This document shows, piece after piece, positions 51,601-58,913 of a stretch of 64,000 nucleotides of DNA. The DNA is taken from the IMG/VR virus record IMGVR_UViG_3300045971_000277, positions 1-64,000 of that record; one strand, written 5' to 3'. The position numbers were made by a program, and so were the translations under genes. Each line of letters begins with the position of its first letter. The first letter of the stretch is position 1. The notes under the pieces were generated by a model. That model was not told the DNA's origin and searched no databases. It saw only the letters and a program-made list of their open reading frames with translations. This DNA comes from a virus.

Positions 51601-53946
51601 TCGACCCAGACTTCTGGCACGGTCCAGTTTGCTAATTCCAATGGCGTCTCTTGGTCTTCTGGCACCCAAGGCATCTTCGCCACGGTCAAGACAGACTACC
51701 AAAGCAGTAACGCTAACTACCTAACGGTCCAGTCGGCCCAGCCCGTCGCGTATGCTGCTGGTGGCACTACCAACGCGTTCTCCACTATCAACTTTGTTAA
51801 TACGAACGGCGTAAGTTGGTCAACGTCGACTGATGGCGTCCGCGCGAGTGTGGCGACGAACTACCAAAGTCAGGGTGCGTATCTAACGACGGCACGAGCT
51901 TCAAACGATGGCATTGGCCTCAACACAGCTATTACAAACGGGACTTGGACGGTAAACTCTTCCGGCATCAGTCTTAATCTGAGCAACCACCTAACAACAC
52001 AATCAGTACAACCCGTCGCGTACGCCGTTGGTGGCACTACCAACGCGTTCTCAACTATCAACTTCGTCAACACAAATGGAGTTAGCTGGTCGACGTCTAC
52101 CGACGGGGTTCGGGCGACGGTAGCAACAAACTACCAAAGTCAGGGTGCGTATCTAACGACAGCTAGGGCGTCAAACGACGCGGTTGGTCTCAACGCTGCC
52201 ATCACGAATGGACTTTGGACGGTCAATTCGTCCGGTATCAGCTTAAACCTAAGCAATCACTTGACGTCGCAGACAGTACAACCTGCGGTTGGGGCCATTG
52301 CGGTTGCTGGATCAACAGCGACCAGCGGCACCATTGTGTTTGCTAACTCAAATGGTCTGACGTTCTCTTCTGGAACCCAAGGTATCTTCGGCAGCTACAC
52401 TGTACCGGTTACAGTCGCCCAATCGGTTCAACCCGTCGCCTACGCTGTTGGTGGCACCACCAACAACTTCAGCACCTTGGCCTTCGTCAACACGAACGGC
52501 GTAAGCTGGAGCACTTCAACCGATGGGGTTCGCGCGACGGTCAAGACAGACTATCAAAGCAGTAACGCTAACTATCTGACGTCCCAGAGTAACCAAGCTT
52601 TCTCGGGTTCCAACGGGTCCTCCACCTTCCAGACCGTCACGTTCGGTAGCTCCAACGGGCTACACTTCTACCTGACCAACGGCTCAGTGGTAGGGTCTTA
52701 CACCGTGCCAGCTGGCGGCGGCGGGGGCGTAGCAATTTCGGCTGGTTCTAATGGTGGCACTGCTGCAGCTTCACAGTCCACCGGTACCGTGGTGTTCTCA
52801 AACTCCAATGGCGTTACGTTCGGGTTGTCCAACAACGGCGTCATGACGGCCTCAGTCGCGGCCGGTGCTGCTGCTGGCATCGCCGCCATCGCTGTCCCCG
52901 GCACGACCCAGACGAGCGGCACGCTGGTGCTGGCCAATTCTAACGGCATTACTTGGTCGTCCGGCACACAAGGCGTATTCGGCACGGTCCAGACCGATTA
53001 TGCAGTGAGCAGCCACAGCCACGGCAACCCCACGTTAGCCCTGACGAACTTGACTGGTACGACGGCATCAAACTCAGCCGGGTTCACCCTATCGTTGTCG
53101 GCGGGTGCTGGCGGCGGTGGCGGCGCGCTTACCATTAGTGCCAATAACGGCTCTTATGCTTCTGGCGTCCTTAACTTCCCCGCCACACTTGGACACACTT
53201 GGTCGACGGATACCAACGGTGTCTACTTAGCTAGCGATGCAGATCCGTGGGGCTACACCGCACTAACGTACCAGAATCGCCAGCTAGGCGCTTCGTCGGC
53301 TTGGGCCCCAACGACAGCTAACCAAATGTGGCTGCTGCCAATGCGCATGGGCGCTCCTGTGTCTGGATCTACGTTAATGCAGATTATGTCATTTACCGGG
53401 TCAGTCACATCCAACCAGACCAACACGGTCGGTGCGACGATGGACTTGGCCCTGTATAAGGTCACACAGACAACTGCCCCGACTCGATTCGATTCTATAT
53501 GGTCAACCCGGGCATTGTTCACTTGGTTCAATGGTGGCACCACCACCATGTCGTTCGCCTATGGCCATGGCGGCACCACCTATACGACGGGCGGCGGCGC
53601 TAGCTCGGCCAGCTTCATGTCATCCGTATTCGGCCTGCGCTTCCTCACGTACACATTGAACTCAGTCTTTGATACCGGGCTATACGCGTACGGCCTGCGT
53701 ATTTCTACGTCTTCTGCAGGCGGGTCGTCGGTTATGCGCTCATTCTGCCCGATTTTCGATGCCCCCATCTTCACCGTAGGTAACCTTGGATTCGGCGGGC
53801 TCAACAATACCGCAGCTTCATCCATCGGGTTCGTTGACGCTGGTATATTGACCGCTACGACCGCGTCTCCAGTAGCTTCCTTCGCGTTTACCGACGTCAG
53901 ACAGTCTAACAACCTTGTGCCGTACGTTAAAATCGGCGCGGTGTAA
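48622..53946 (+). CDS. giant repeat tail fibre protein (1774 aa)
   Basis: Starts MAISHVKSVTIADGTNTNIV, the common lead of phage fibre proteins carrying the NxxRPSDWNSHH segment. About 20 to 1500 is a long array of beta repeats. The longest unit (about 90 aa) is PVAYAVGGTTNNFSTINFVN, then TNGVSWSTSTDGVRASVATN, a YQSQGAYLTT turn and an AITNG-NLSNHLTTQ ending, repeated about ten times with variants of the FANSNGVTFG type interspersed. The last about 230 residues form a distinct globular domain starting DPWGYTALTYQNRQ, likely the receptor-binding tip. Neighbouring glycosyltransferase and methyltransferase genes may modify or accompany it. Confidence 0.88.
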   Translation: MAISHVKSVTIADGTNTNIVRPSDWNSHHNQYYTLGGNTAGASTVSGTNVVLHGGNNVTLSGTGDTILVSAGGVAVSAFGGGQNSGTIQFVNSNGVSFGYSAGSITATVIPGAAAGIGAIQAGGSTITSGTFSLGNANGMSFVGSNGSVVGSYTVPGATQFANSNNVTFGLAGSTITASASFPAQTVQPVAYAAGGTTNNFSTLAFVNTNGVSWSTSTDGIRASVDTNYQSQGAYLTTAAQSGHSHGNPTLALTNLTGTTASNSAGLTLSLSAAAQSAQPVAYAVGGTTNNFSTINFVNTNGVSWSTSTDGVRASVATNYQSQGAYLTTARASNDAVGLNVAITNGTWTVNSSGVSLNLSNHLTTQTVQPVAYAAGGTTNAFSTINFVNTNGVSWSTSTDGVRASVATNYQSAGAYLTTAAQVSHSHGNPTLALTNLTGTTASNSAGFTLSLSANAPGAGAFSAGNSTDGVGTTGLVGGQLVFFEGANITLSQSINGASASLSIIGGAGGAGGVNVAGGGVTQGTGTVNFANSNNVTFGLSNNGTITASASFAQSTQPVAYAVGGTTNNFSTINFVNTNGVSWSTSTDGIRATVATNYQSQGAYLTTARASNDGVGLNSAITNGAMTLNSSGLSLNLSNHLTTQTVQPVAYAVGGTTNNFSTIAFVNTNGVSWSTSTDGVRASVATNYQSAGAYLTTARASNDAVGLNAAITNGTWTVNSSGISLNLSNHLTTQSVQPVAYAVGGTTNVFSTIAFVNTNGVSWSTSTDGVRASVATNYQSQGAYLTTARASNDAVGLNAAITNGAWTVNSSGISLNLSNHLTTQSVQPVAYAVGGTTNAFSTINFVNTNGVSWSTSTDGVRATVKTDYQSSNANYLTIQSAQPVAASASNGSFNFSTLKFVEGSGVTWATQANGIQASVKTDYQSSNANYLTSQSVAPAGIAIPGTTITNGTVQFVNSNGVTFGFGAGASASQITITVQPGAAAGVAAFAASNSTQTSGTVQFANSNGVSWSSGTQGIFATVKTDYQSSNANYLTVQSAQPVAYAAGGTTNAFSTINFVNTNGVSWSTSTDGVRASVATNYQSQGAYLTTARASNDGIGLNTAITNGTWTVNSSGISLNLSNHLTTQSVQPVAYAVGGTTNAFSTINFVNTNGVSWSTSTDGVRATVATNYQSQGAYLTTARASNDAVGLNAAITNGLWTVNSSGISLNLSNHLTSQTVQPAVGAIAVAGSTATSGTIVFANSNGLTFSSGTQGIFGSYTVPVTVAQSVQPVAYAVGGTTNNFSTLAFVNTNGVSWSTSTDGVRATVKTDYQSSNANYLTSQSNQAFSGSNGSSTFQTVTFGSSNGLHFYLTNGSVVGSYTVPAGGGGGVAISAGSNGGTAAASQSTGTVVFSNSNGVTFGLSNNGVMTASVAAGAAAGIAAIAVPGTTQTSGTLVLANSNGITWSSGTQGVFGTVQTDYAVSSHSHGNPTLALTNLTGTTASNSAGFTLSLSAGAGGGGGALTISANNGSYASGVLNFPATLGHTWSTDTNGVYLASDADPWGYTALTYQNRQLGASSAWAPTTANQMWLLPMRMGAPVSGSTLMQIMSFTGSVTSNQTNTVGATMDLALYKVTQTTAPTRFDSIWSTRALFTWFNGGTTTMSFAYGHGGTTYTTGGGASSASFMSSVFGLRFLTYTLNSVFDTGLYAYGLRISTSSAGGSSVMRSFCPIFDAPIFTVGNLGFGGLNNTAASSIGFVDAGILTATTASPVASFAFTDVRQSNNLVPYVKIGAV
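49170..52600 (+). repeat. array of protein-level repeats with scrambled codons
   Basis: Within the fibre gene the repeat units are nearly identical in amino-acid sequence yet differ at many synonymous sites, including switches between AGC and TCN codons for Ser. This keeps the DNA repeats imperfect. Boundaries are approximate. Confidence 0.7.
49890..49971 (+). repeat. 82-bp exact repeat, copy 1
   Basis: Identical to a segment about 3.1 kb further along the same gene. It encodes SHSHGNPTLALTNLTGTTAS and the following NSAGFTL residues. Other copies of the same peptide in this gene are diverged in DNA, so this pair is recent. Confidence 0.85.
53010..53091 (+). repeat. 82-bp exact repeat, copy 2
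   Basis: Second copy of the exact repeat, in the last repeat unit before the C-terminal fibre domain. Confidence 0.85.
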
Positions 53947-53951
53947 GGCCA

Positions 53952-53979
53952 TTACTGAGCGCAGCAGTATATTTATAAT
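53952..53979 (+). promoter_or_regulatory. promoter-like element before glycosyltransferase
   Basis: TTACTG and a perfect TATAAT are separated by 16 bases, in the 66-base gap after the fibre gene. Same layout as the element ahead of the 219-aa protein gene. Confidence 0.5.
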
Positions 53980-54012
53980 TTACAACACCCCTTACGATAG
54001 GTAGACACGTGC

Positions 54013-54717
54013 ATGACTGCGATTACGGAAAACGATGCTGGGTTTCACAATCAAGATTTAGAGCGAACGCGGACTAGGTTGGTTGAGGGTGGTAGCTGGA
54101 AGAAACAGCGGATCGTGATGGTGCTGCCGTCGGCCAACCTGATCCACGCCAAGGTTGCCCTATCATTGATGAATCTGGCGTTCCCACCAAACCAAGGTGT
54201 GTATCGATATCTCGTACTGGGTGAGGAAGTCGGCGTAGCCTACTCTAATGCGGTTCGCGACATACTGGCAAACCCGCAGCTAAATCAATACGAGTACTTC
54301 CTAACGGTCGAGCACGATAACATGCCGCCATGGTTTGGCGTGCTAAAGCTCCTCGAGGACATGGAAAAGTACCCCGAATACAGTGCTATCGGTGGCCTTT
54401 ATTTCACTAAGGGCGAGGGCGGGGTCGCACAGATCTGGGGTGACCCTAAGGATCCGGTACAAAACTACCGTCCACAGATCCCGATACCAAATACGATTCA
54501 GGAATGCGTCGGCACCGCTATGGGGTTTACCTTATACAGGATGTCGATGTTAAAGGATCTGGCGGAGAAGGAAGGCCATCCTTTGTTTAAGACGGTACCG
54601 CAAGGCACGCAGGACTTACAGTTCTGGAACACAGCGCGCAAGCATGGGTATAAGTGCGCTATCGATACTGGGGTCCAAGTCGGCCACATTGATCCATCAA
54701 CTGGGTTTGTTTGGTAG
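54013..54717 (+). CDS. GT-A-type glycosyltransferase-like protein
   Basis: A 234-aa protein. IVMVLPSANLIHAKVALSLM opens a Rossmann-like fold; YEYFLTVEHDNMPP (about residues 96-110) supplies a DxD-like metal site (EHDN), and AIGGLYFTKGEG plus a final VGHIDPSTG fit GT2-type enzymes that act on sugar nucleotides. It follows the fibre gene and directly precedes a methyltransferase gene, so glycan decoration of virion or host surface is inferred. Confidence 0.78.
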   Translation: MTAITENDAGFHNQDLERTRTRLVEGGSWKKQRIVMVLPSANLIHAKVALSLMNLAFPPNQGVYRYLVLGEEVGVAYSNAVRDILANPQLNQYEYFLTVEHDNMPPWFGVLKLLEDMEKYPEYSAIGGLYFTKGEGGVAQIWGDPKDPVQNYRPQIPIPNTIQECVGTAMGFTLYRMSMLKDLAEKEGHPLFKTVPQGTQDLQFWNTARKHGYKCAIDTGVQVGHIDPSTGFVW

Positions 54718-54727
54718 AAAGGGTACG

Positions 54728-55294
54728 ATGAAGCTTGATCTAGGCTGTGGGACACAAAAGCGTGGCGTTGATTGGGTTGGGTGCGACTCAGTTGCATTCC
54801 CCGGGGTCGACAAGGTATTTGACTTGGGCACAGATATCTGGCCGTTTGATGATAACTCGGTCGACGAGGCGTACTGCAGTCATGTGCTTGAGCACCTGAC
54901 GAATCATAATGGCCGGTGGGAGCGCGTGCATTTCTTCAATGAGTTATCGCGCGTCCTAAAGCCAGAAGCCAAGTGCCAAGTTATCATACCGTATTGGAAC
55001 TCGACCCGATACTACGGCGACCCCACCCACAAGGAGCCGTTCAGTGAGTTTGCTTGGTACTACCTGGATCGCGGCTGGCGTCGTGCCAACGCTCCACATT
55101 GCGACGCTGAGCAAGTGCCGGGTCCACAGTCGTACAATTGTGACCTAGGCTGCACGTGGGGCTACAATATCGCGGAATGGCTCCTTGTACGGCATGAGGA
55201 GTTCCGCCAGTTTGCGATGCAGAACTATAAGGATGCCATAACCGATATGTTGGCGACGGTCCAGAAGCGGCCAGCGCCGAAGGCTTTGCCATAA
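54728..55294 (+). CDS. SAM-dependent methyltransferase
   Basis: A 188-aa class I methyltransferase. KLDLGCGTQKRGVDWVGCD is the SAM-binding motif I, then CSHVLEHL (motif IV-like) and LSRVLKPEAKCQVIIP (the late strand). The ATG follows AAGGGT closely; a longer frame lies inside the previous gene. The family is typical of sugar or small-molecule methylation beside glycosyltransferases. Confidence 0.85.
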   Translation: MKLDLGCGTQKRGVDWVGCDSVAFPGVDKVFDLGTDIWPFDDNSVDEAYCSHVLEHLTNHNGRWERVHFFNELSRVLKPEAKCQVIIPYWNSTRYYGDPTHKEPFSEFAWYYLDRGWRRANAPHCDAEQVPGPQSYNCDLGCTWGYNIAEWLLVRHEEFRQFAMQNYKDAITDMLATVQKRPAPKALP

Positions 55295-55295
55295 G

Positions 55296-55574
55296 ATGTT
55301 CCAGGCCGACGCATTCCAGAACGACGCGTTCCAAGTCGACTCTGTCTATATCCGGGCCGTCCGGATATTCGGGAATGACGGCGATAGCATAGCGAGAGCC
55401 CAACTAAGCGCGGCAGGTCGCGGTGATGCAACGAAGCCCGGGACGACCGCAGATAACAATGACATAACGCGAGCCCAATTGGGTCCACGGGGCCGTGGTG
55501 ACGTTATAGGCCCCGGTTCGTCCCCGGGTGTTTCTGGTGATGGTCGAATCCCTATTATTATCATCAGGGATTAA
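55296..55574 (+). CDS. 92-aa phage small structural-like protein
   Basis: Begins MFQADAFQNDAFQ, the AFQxDAFQ repeat common in small phage proteins of virion clusters, followed by two RAQL-Gly-rich units (IARAQLSAAGRGD and ITRAQLGPRGRGD), an internal duplication. Isoleucine-rich C-terminus. It starts one base after the previous stop. Confidence 0.65.
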   Translation: MFQADAFQNDAFQVDSVYIRAVRIFGNDGDSIARAQLSAAGRGDATKPGTTADNNDITRAQLGPRGRGDVIGPGSSPGVSGDGRIPIIIIRD

Positions 55575-55577
55575 ACT

Positions 55578-56432
55578 ATGGCTAGCAGTCTTCCAAGTAT
55601 CAAAGTCGCCTTATACGGATCGGTTGAGCCGTGCGATATCCAAGTTACGGATTCGACCGGGGCTCAGGTCGATGCGACTACACTTACGCTGAATGTATTG
55701 GACTTGGGCGGCAACACGCTCTTGACCGATACATTTGGCGGGGTTGGCTCCAACATTGTCAAGCCGGTCGGCACTACCGGCTACTACTACTATAACTTCG
55801 GTGCGACCAACCTAACGGTTCCGTTGACAACCCAGCTGAATGACTTTATCATTCAATGGGTGATTGAGACGACCGGCGCGATGATGCCTGCGACGGTCAT
55901 GCAGAACGTCAAGGTGGTATCGCCACTGGTGATCCAGAATATACCATATCTGAAGCTGTTGATTGATAAGTCGCGCAAGATGGTGGATCCGGCCAATGAT
56001 GTATATCTAGGATATACGGACCAGCAGCTTATCATGTATATGGAAGATGGAATCAACATTATCAACGGGTACCAGCCCGAGACCGTGTCGGGCTTCACCC
56101 TCGGCAACTTCCCGTGGACCACGTTCCGTCATCTGGCGAACGAGACTGCGTTGATGGCTGGTGTATTGTCACAACAACTGTTCGCGATTGATACGGATCT
56201 GCCGAACTACTCGGACCAAGGCATTTCGTTCGTTATCGCCCACCAACCGCAATTGGCGTCGTTGTTCAATACGATCGCGCAGCGGCTCGACAAGATGATC
56301 CCGATGATGAAGCAGCAGTTTGTGTCGACCGGGTCGATCCATCTCGAAATGGGACCCAACTTCCGCCTTGCTACGCTCGTCAACGCTGCACCCAATGGTG
56401 CGCTCTTTAGGAACCTTCTAATGAAATCCTAG
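55578..56432 (+). CDS. neck/connector-like virion protein
   Basis: A 284-aa protein. The N-terminal half is beta-sandwich-like (IQVTDSTGAQVDATTLTLNV...). The C-terminal half (YLKLLIDKSRKMVDPANDVY, then DQQLIMYMEDGINIING) is helical and resembles head-tail connector proteins. The Ig-like first half and connector-like second half suggest a neck protein. The stop lies inside a hairpin (next entry). Confidence 0.7.
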   Translation: MASSLPSIKVALYGSVEPCDIQVTDSTGAQVDATTLTLNVLDLGGNTLLTDTFGGVGSNIVKPVGTTGYYYYNFGATNLTVPLTTQLNDFIIQWVIETTGAMMPATVMQNVKVVSPLVIQNIPYLKLLIDKSRKMVDPANDVYLGYTDQQLIMYMEDGINIINGYQPETVSGFTLGNFPWTTFRHLANETALMAGVLSQQLFAIDTDLPNYSDQGISFVIAHQPQLASLFNTIAQRLDKMIPMMKQQFVSTGSIHLEMGPNFRLATLVNAAPNGALFRNLLMKS

Positions 56433-56448
56433 AAATCTGTATTTCTAG
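56429..56448. promoter_or_regulatory. hairpin at gene end
   Basis: A perfect 8-bp stem CTAGAAAT/ATTTCTAG with a CTGT loop overlaps the stop codon. It is the same CTAG-framed type as the hairpin after the portal gene, and no U-tract follows. Unknown role; candidate processing or termination site ahead of the HNH gene. Confidence 0.5.
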
Positions 56449-56474
56449 TACGCACATGATAATCAATATTAGGA

Positions 56475-57107
56475 ATGACAAAGCAATGCAGAATATGCCA
56501 CAAAGATAAAGACATAACCGATTTTTACAAAAGTAAGATAACGCGTGACAAGCTGATGCACGAGTGCAAGATATGTACTAGCGAGGCTAGGAAATTAAAT
56601 TATAGGTCAAATCCAGAGATTAAAAAGGCAGCGGCACTCAAGTGGTATTATGAAAACCACGAAGAAGCGAAAAAGCGTAATAACGACTATCGATGGAAGA
56701 ATCGCGATGTGGCGGTAAAGCGGACTAAAGACTGGTGTGACGCGAATCGTGACTATAAGAATCAGTATGATCGTGAATACTATCAGCGCAATAAGCTAGC
56801 GTATTATTTAAGGAACGAGAATCGAAGAGCGGCTAAGATTGCACAGTCAGACCCGCCCGGATGGAAGGCAACAGTACCGTGGTGGCGAGAGGTGATGGAA
56901 CGCAACAAAAATCGTTGTTCGTACTGTAATAAAGAGTTTGGTAAGGAACGCTTAGATAGACCAACAATGGAACATAAGATACCACTATCACGAGGCGGCA
57001 AGCATTCTGTCGACAATATCGTACCGGCATGCCGTGCCTGTAACGATTCAAAGTCAGTCAAGACGCCAGACGAATGGCGTCAACCGGTTTATTTCATGAA
57101 GTCATAA
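56475..57107 (+). CDS. HNH homing endonuclease
   Basis: A 210-aa nuclease. N-terminal zinc finger CRICHKDKDITDF...CKIC, a long basic helical linker, then an HNH core near the C-terminus: NRCSYCNKEF, TMEHKIPLSRGGKHSVDN and CRACNDSK. Catalytic His and Asn are present. It sits between two neck-gene units and is AT-richer than them, typical of a free-standing homing element. Confidence 0.88.
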   Translation: MTKQCRICHKDKDITDFYKSKITRDKLMHECKICTSEARKLNYRSNPEIKKAAALKWYYENHEEAKKRNNDYRWKNRDVAVKRTKDWCDANRDYKNQYDREYYQRNKLAYYLRNENRRAAKIAQSDPPGWKATVPWWREVMERNKNRCSYCNKEFGKERLDRPTMEHKIPLSRGGKHSVDNIVPACRACNDSKSVKTPDEWRQPVYFMKS

Positions 57108-57110
57108 CGT

Positions 57111-58190
57111 ATGGCAGAGCTTAAAGTCAAACCAGCGTGGATGGCGACCGGATCGTGGGCTCGTGACCTTTCGAGCCACATCGCGGCGCTCCATACGGCT
57201 GAACGTGTCCTTGCGTTGAACCTCGACAAGATTCGTGCGATGGGCCTGCCGTTCCGTGTGTGGCGCCGCGTCGATGAGCGGCTCGCGCTGACTCTACCCA
57301 GGTCGCAGAAGTGCAGCTGCTTCCAAGACTCGACGCAGCAGTCGGATGCTCCCTGCCTATCCTGCTACGGCCAGCGCATTATACCCGGCTATCTCCGGTG
57401 GGGCTACACGACCGAATTCTACGCTAGCATCGACACTGGTCTAACATTGTCGAATCTTGAGTTGAACCGGGCCGTTACGCCGTTCCGCTTACAGCTGACG
57501 GCGGGCTCCATCACCGGCAGCCTCATCACTCCTCTCTACACCATTACTGATATCCCGGTCGGCCCATGGCAGCATAAGGTCGATGGCTATCCACGGGATT
57601 CGTCCGGCACCATCACGACCGAAATGAGTGTCGATGGTGGGGCTTATCAGCCTGTTGCGAATCTTGGTGTGACGGTTAACCCAGGCCAAGGTCAATCTAT
57701 ACGATTCCGAGTAACACTGGCGCGGCCCACGGCCGCAGGTAAGTCTCCCCTGTTTGAGATCCTACGGGTCCGATATCCTGTGGTTCCGTCGTTCCGCAGC
57801 CATAATCCGGCTGGCCCCCTCAATGGCTTCGCCCACCAAGATACGACGGAGCCGGGTGAGATTCTACTGCTAAAGACTTGGGATCAAGAGCGATTTGCAC
57901 GTGAGGCCGCTGGCACCAACACGGCCACGGACGGACAACGGTATTGGACCGTTCCGCTTTCGTTCTTCGACCCGCGAATCGATCGGGAGAGCCCGGAGGC
58001 CACTCTGGGCCGCGACCATTTCGTCGAAGAAGCGAGAGGGCCAGAGGACGGCGCTCGCTATGTCGGCACGCGCCACGCGTACTCCCGCACATTCAAGATC
58101 TTCACCCAGCAAACCATCAGCTTACGTAGGATCATCGGCGACATTGGTGATCGAACCGGCGGTGAAGGTACAATCCAGAGGGTATTTTAG
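57111..58190 (+). CDS. neck/head-tail virion protein
   Basis: A 359-aa protein beginning MAELKVKPAWMATGSWARDL. A Cys cluster (CSCFQ ... CLSCYG, about 64-85) gives a small zinc site, followed by beta-rich domains (GSITGSLITPLYTI, SIRFRVTLARP). Bracketed by two HNH genes, as expected for a conserved essential gene targeted by homing. Exact neck position is not resolved. Confidence 0.72.
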   Translation: MAELKVKPAWMATGSWARDLSSHIAALHTAERVLALNLDKIRAMGLPFRVWRRVDERLALTLPRSQKCSCFQDSTQQSDAPCLSCYGQRIIPGYLRWGYTTEFYASIDTGLTLSNLELNRAVTPFRLQLTAGSITGSLITPLYTITDIPVGPWQHKVDGYPRDSSGTITTEMSVDGGAYQPVANLGVTVNPGQGQSIRFRVTLARPTAAGKSPLFEILRVRYPVVPSFRSHNPAGPLNGFAHQDTTEPGEILLLKTWDQERFAREAAGTNTATDGQRYWTVPLSFFDPRIDRESPEATLGRDHFVEEARGPEDGARYVGTRHAYSRTFKIFTQQTISLRRIIGDIGDRTGGEGTIQRVF

Positions 58191-58913
58191 ATGATCAAAA
58201 TCACCCTACTAGCACATAAGGCATGCGTAAAGTGCAATAAAAGTAAGCCGGTTAGCGAATTCCCACGACGCTACACTGGATACCGCAATGATTGTAAAGT
58301 ATGCAATCGAAATGGTGCGAGACAACGTTATGTAGATAACGCTGATAGATATTTACAAACCAAAAAGTTGCGCTATACTGGAGATCAAGAATACAAACAG
58401 CGGCGTAATGCTATGACTAACTCGTGGTATGCTAACAATAAGGATCAAGTTTCCGCCGCTAGCAAGAAATACTATCAAGAGAACAGAGAGCAGATTTTGG
58501 CTCATAGTAAGGTGTATTATCAAGACAATAAGCTACAGATTCTATCTAGAGATAGAGCGTATCAGGCAGGTAATCGTGATAAAATAAACAAACGTCGTAA
58601 AAATAAGCTTAAGACTGATGTTAATTTTAGGCTTGGCATGAATCTACGACATAGGGTGAAAAATAGTTTACGATCTGGATCAGCCGTGCGCGATCTGGGT
58701 TGTACCATAGATGAACTGCGGCAACATTTGGAGTCTAAGTTTCAGCCCGGTATGACGTGGGACAATTATGGGCTACACGGATGGCATATCGATCACATCC
58801 GGCCGCTGGCTAATTTTAGTTTGGAGAACAGGGAAGAGTTCTTAAAGGCTGCGCATTACACTAATTTGCAACCGTTGTGGGCCAAGGATAACTTGGTTAA
58901 GGGTAATAGGTAA
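58191..58913 (+). CDS. HNH homing endonuclease
   Basis: A 240-aa protein starting directly after the previous stop and ending in a TAATG overlap. An N-terminal zinc finger (CVKCNKSKPVSEFP...CKVC) is followed by tandem short helical units (YYQENREQILAHSKVYYQDN) and then an HNH core of the GWHIDHIRPLANF...YTNLQPLWAKDN class with LGCTIDELRQHLESKF before it. A different HNH class from the neighbouring homing gene, so acquired separately. Confidence 0.88.
   Translation: MIKITLLAHKACVKCNKSKPVSEFPRRYTGYRNDCKVCNRNGARQRYVDNADRYLQTKKLRYTGDQEYKQRRNAMTNSWYANNKDQVSAASKKYYQENREQILAHSKVYYQDNKLQILSRDRAYQAGNRDKINKRRKNKLKTDVNFRLGMNLRHRVKNSLRSGSAVRDLGCTIDELRQHLESKFQPGMTWDNYGLHGWHIDHIRPLANFSLENREEFLKAAHYTNLQPLWAKDNLVKGNR

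Noticed and set aside
48622-53946. CRISPR array or diversity-generating retroelement
   Set aside because: The repeats are coding and without regular spacers. No reverse transcriptase or template repeat is present in the window, so a DGR cannot be supported.
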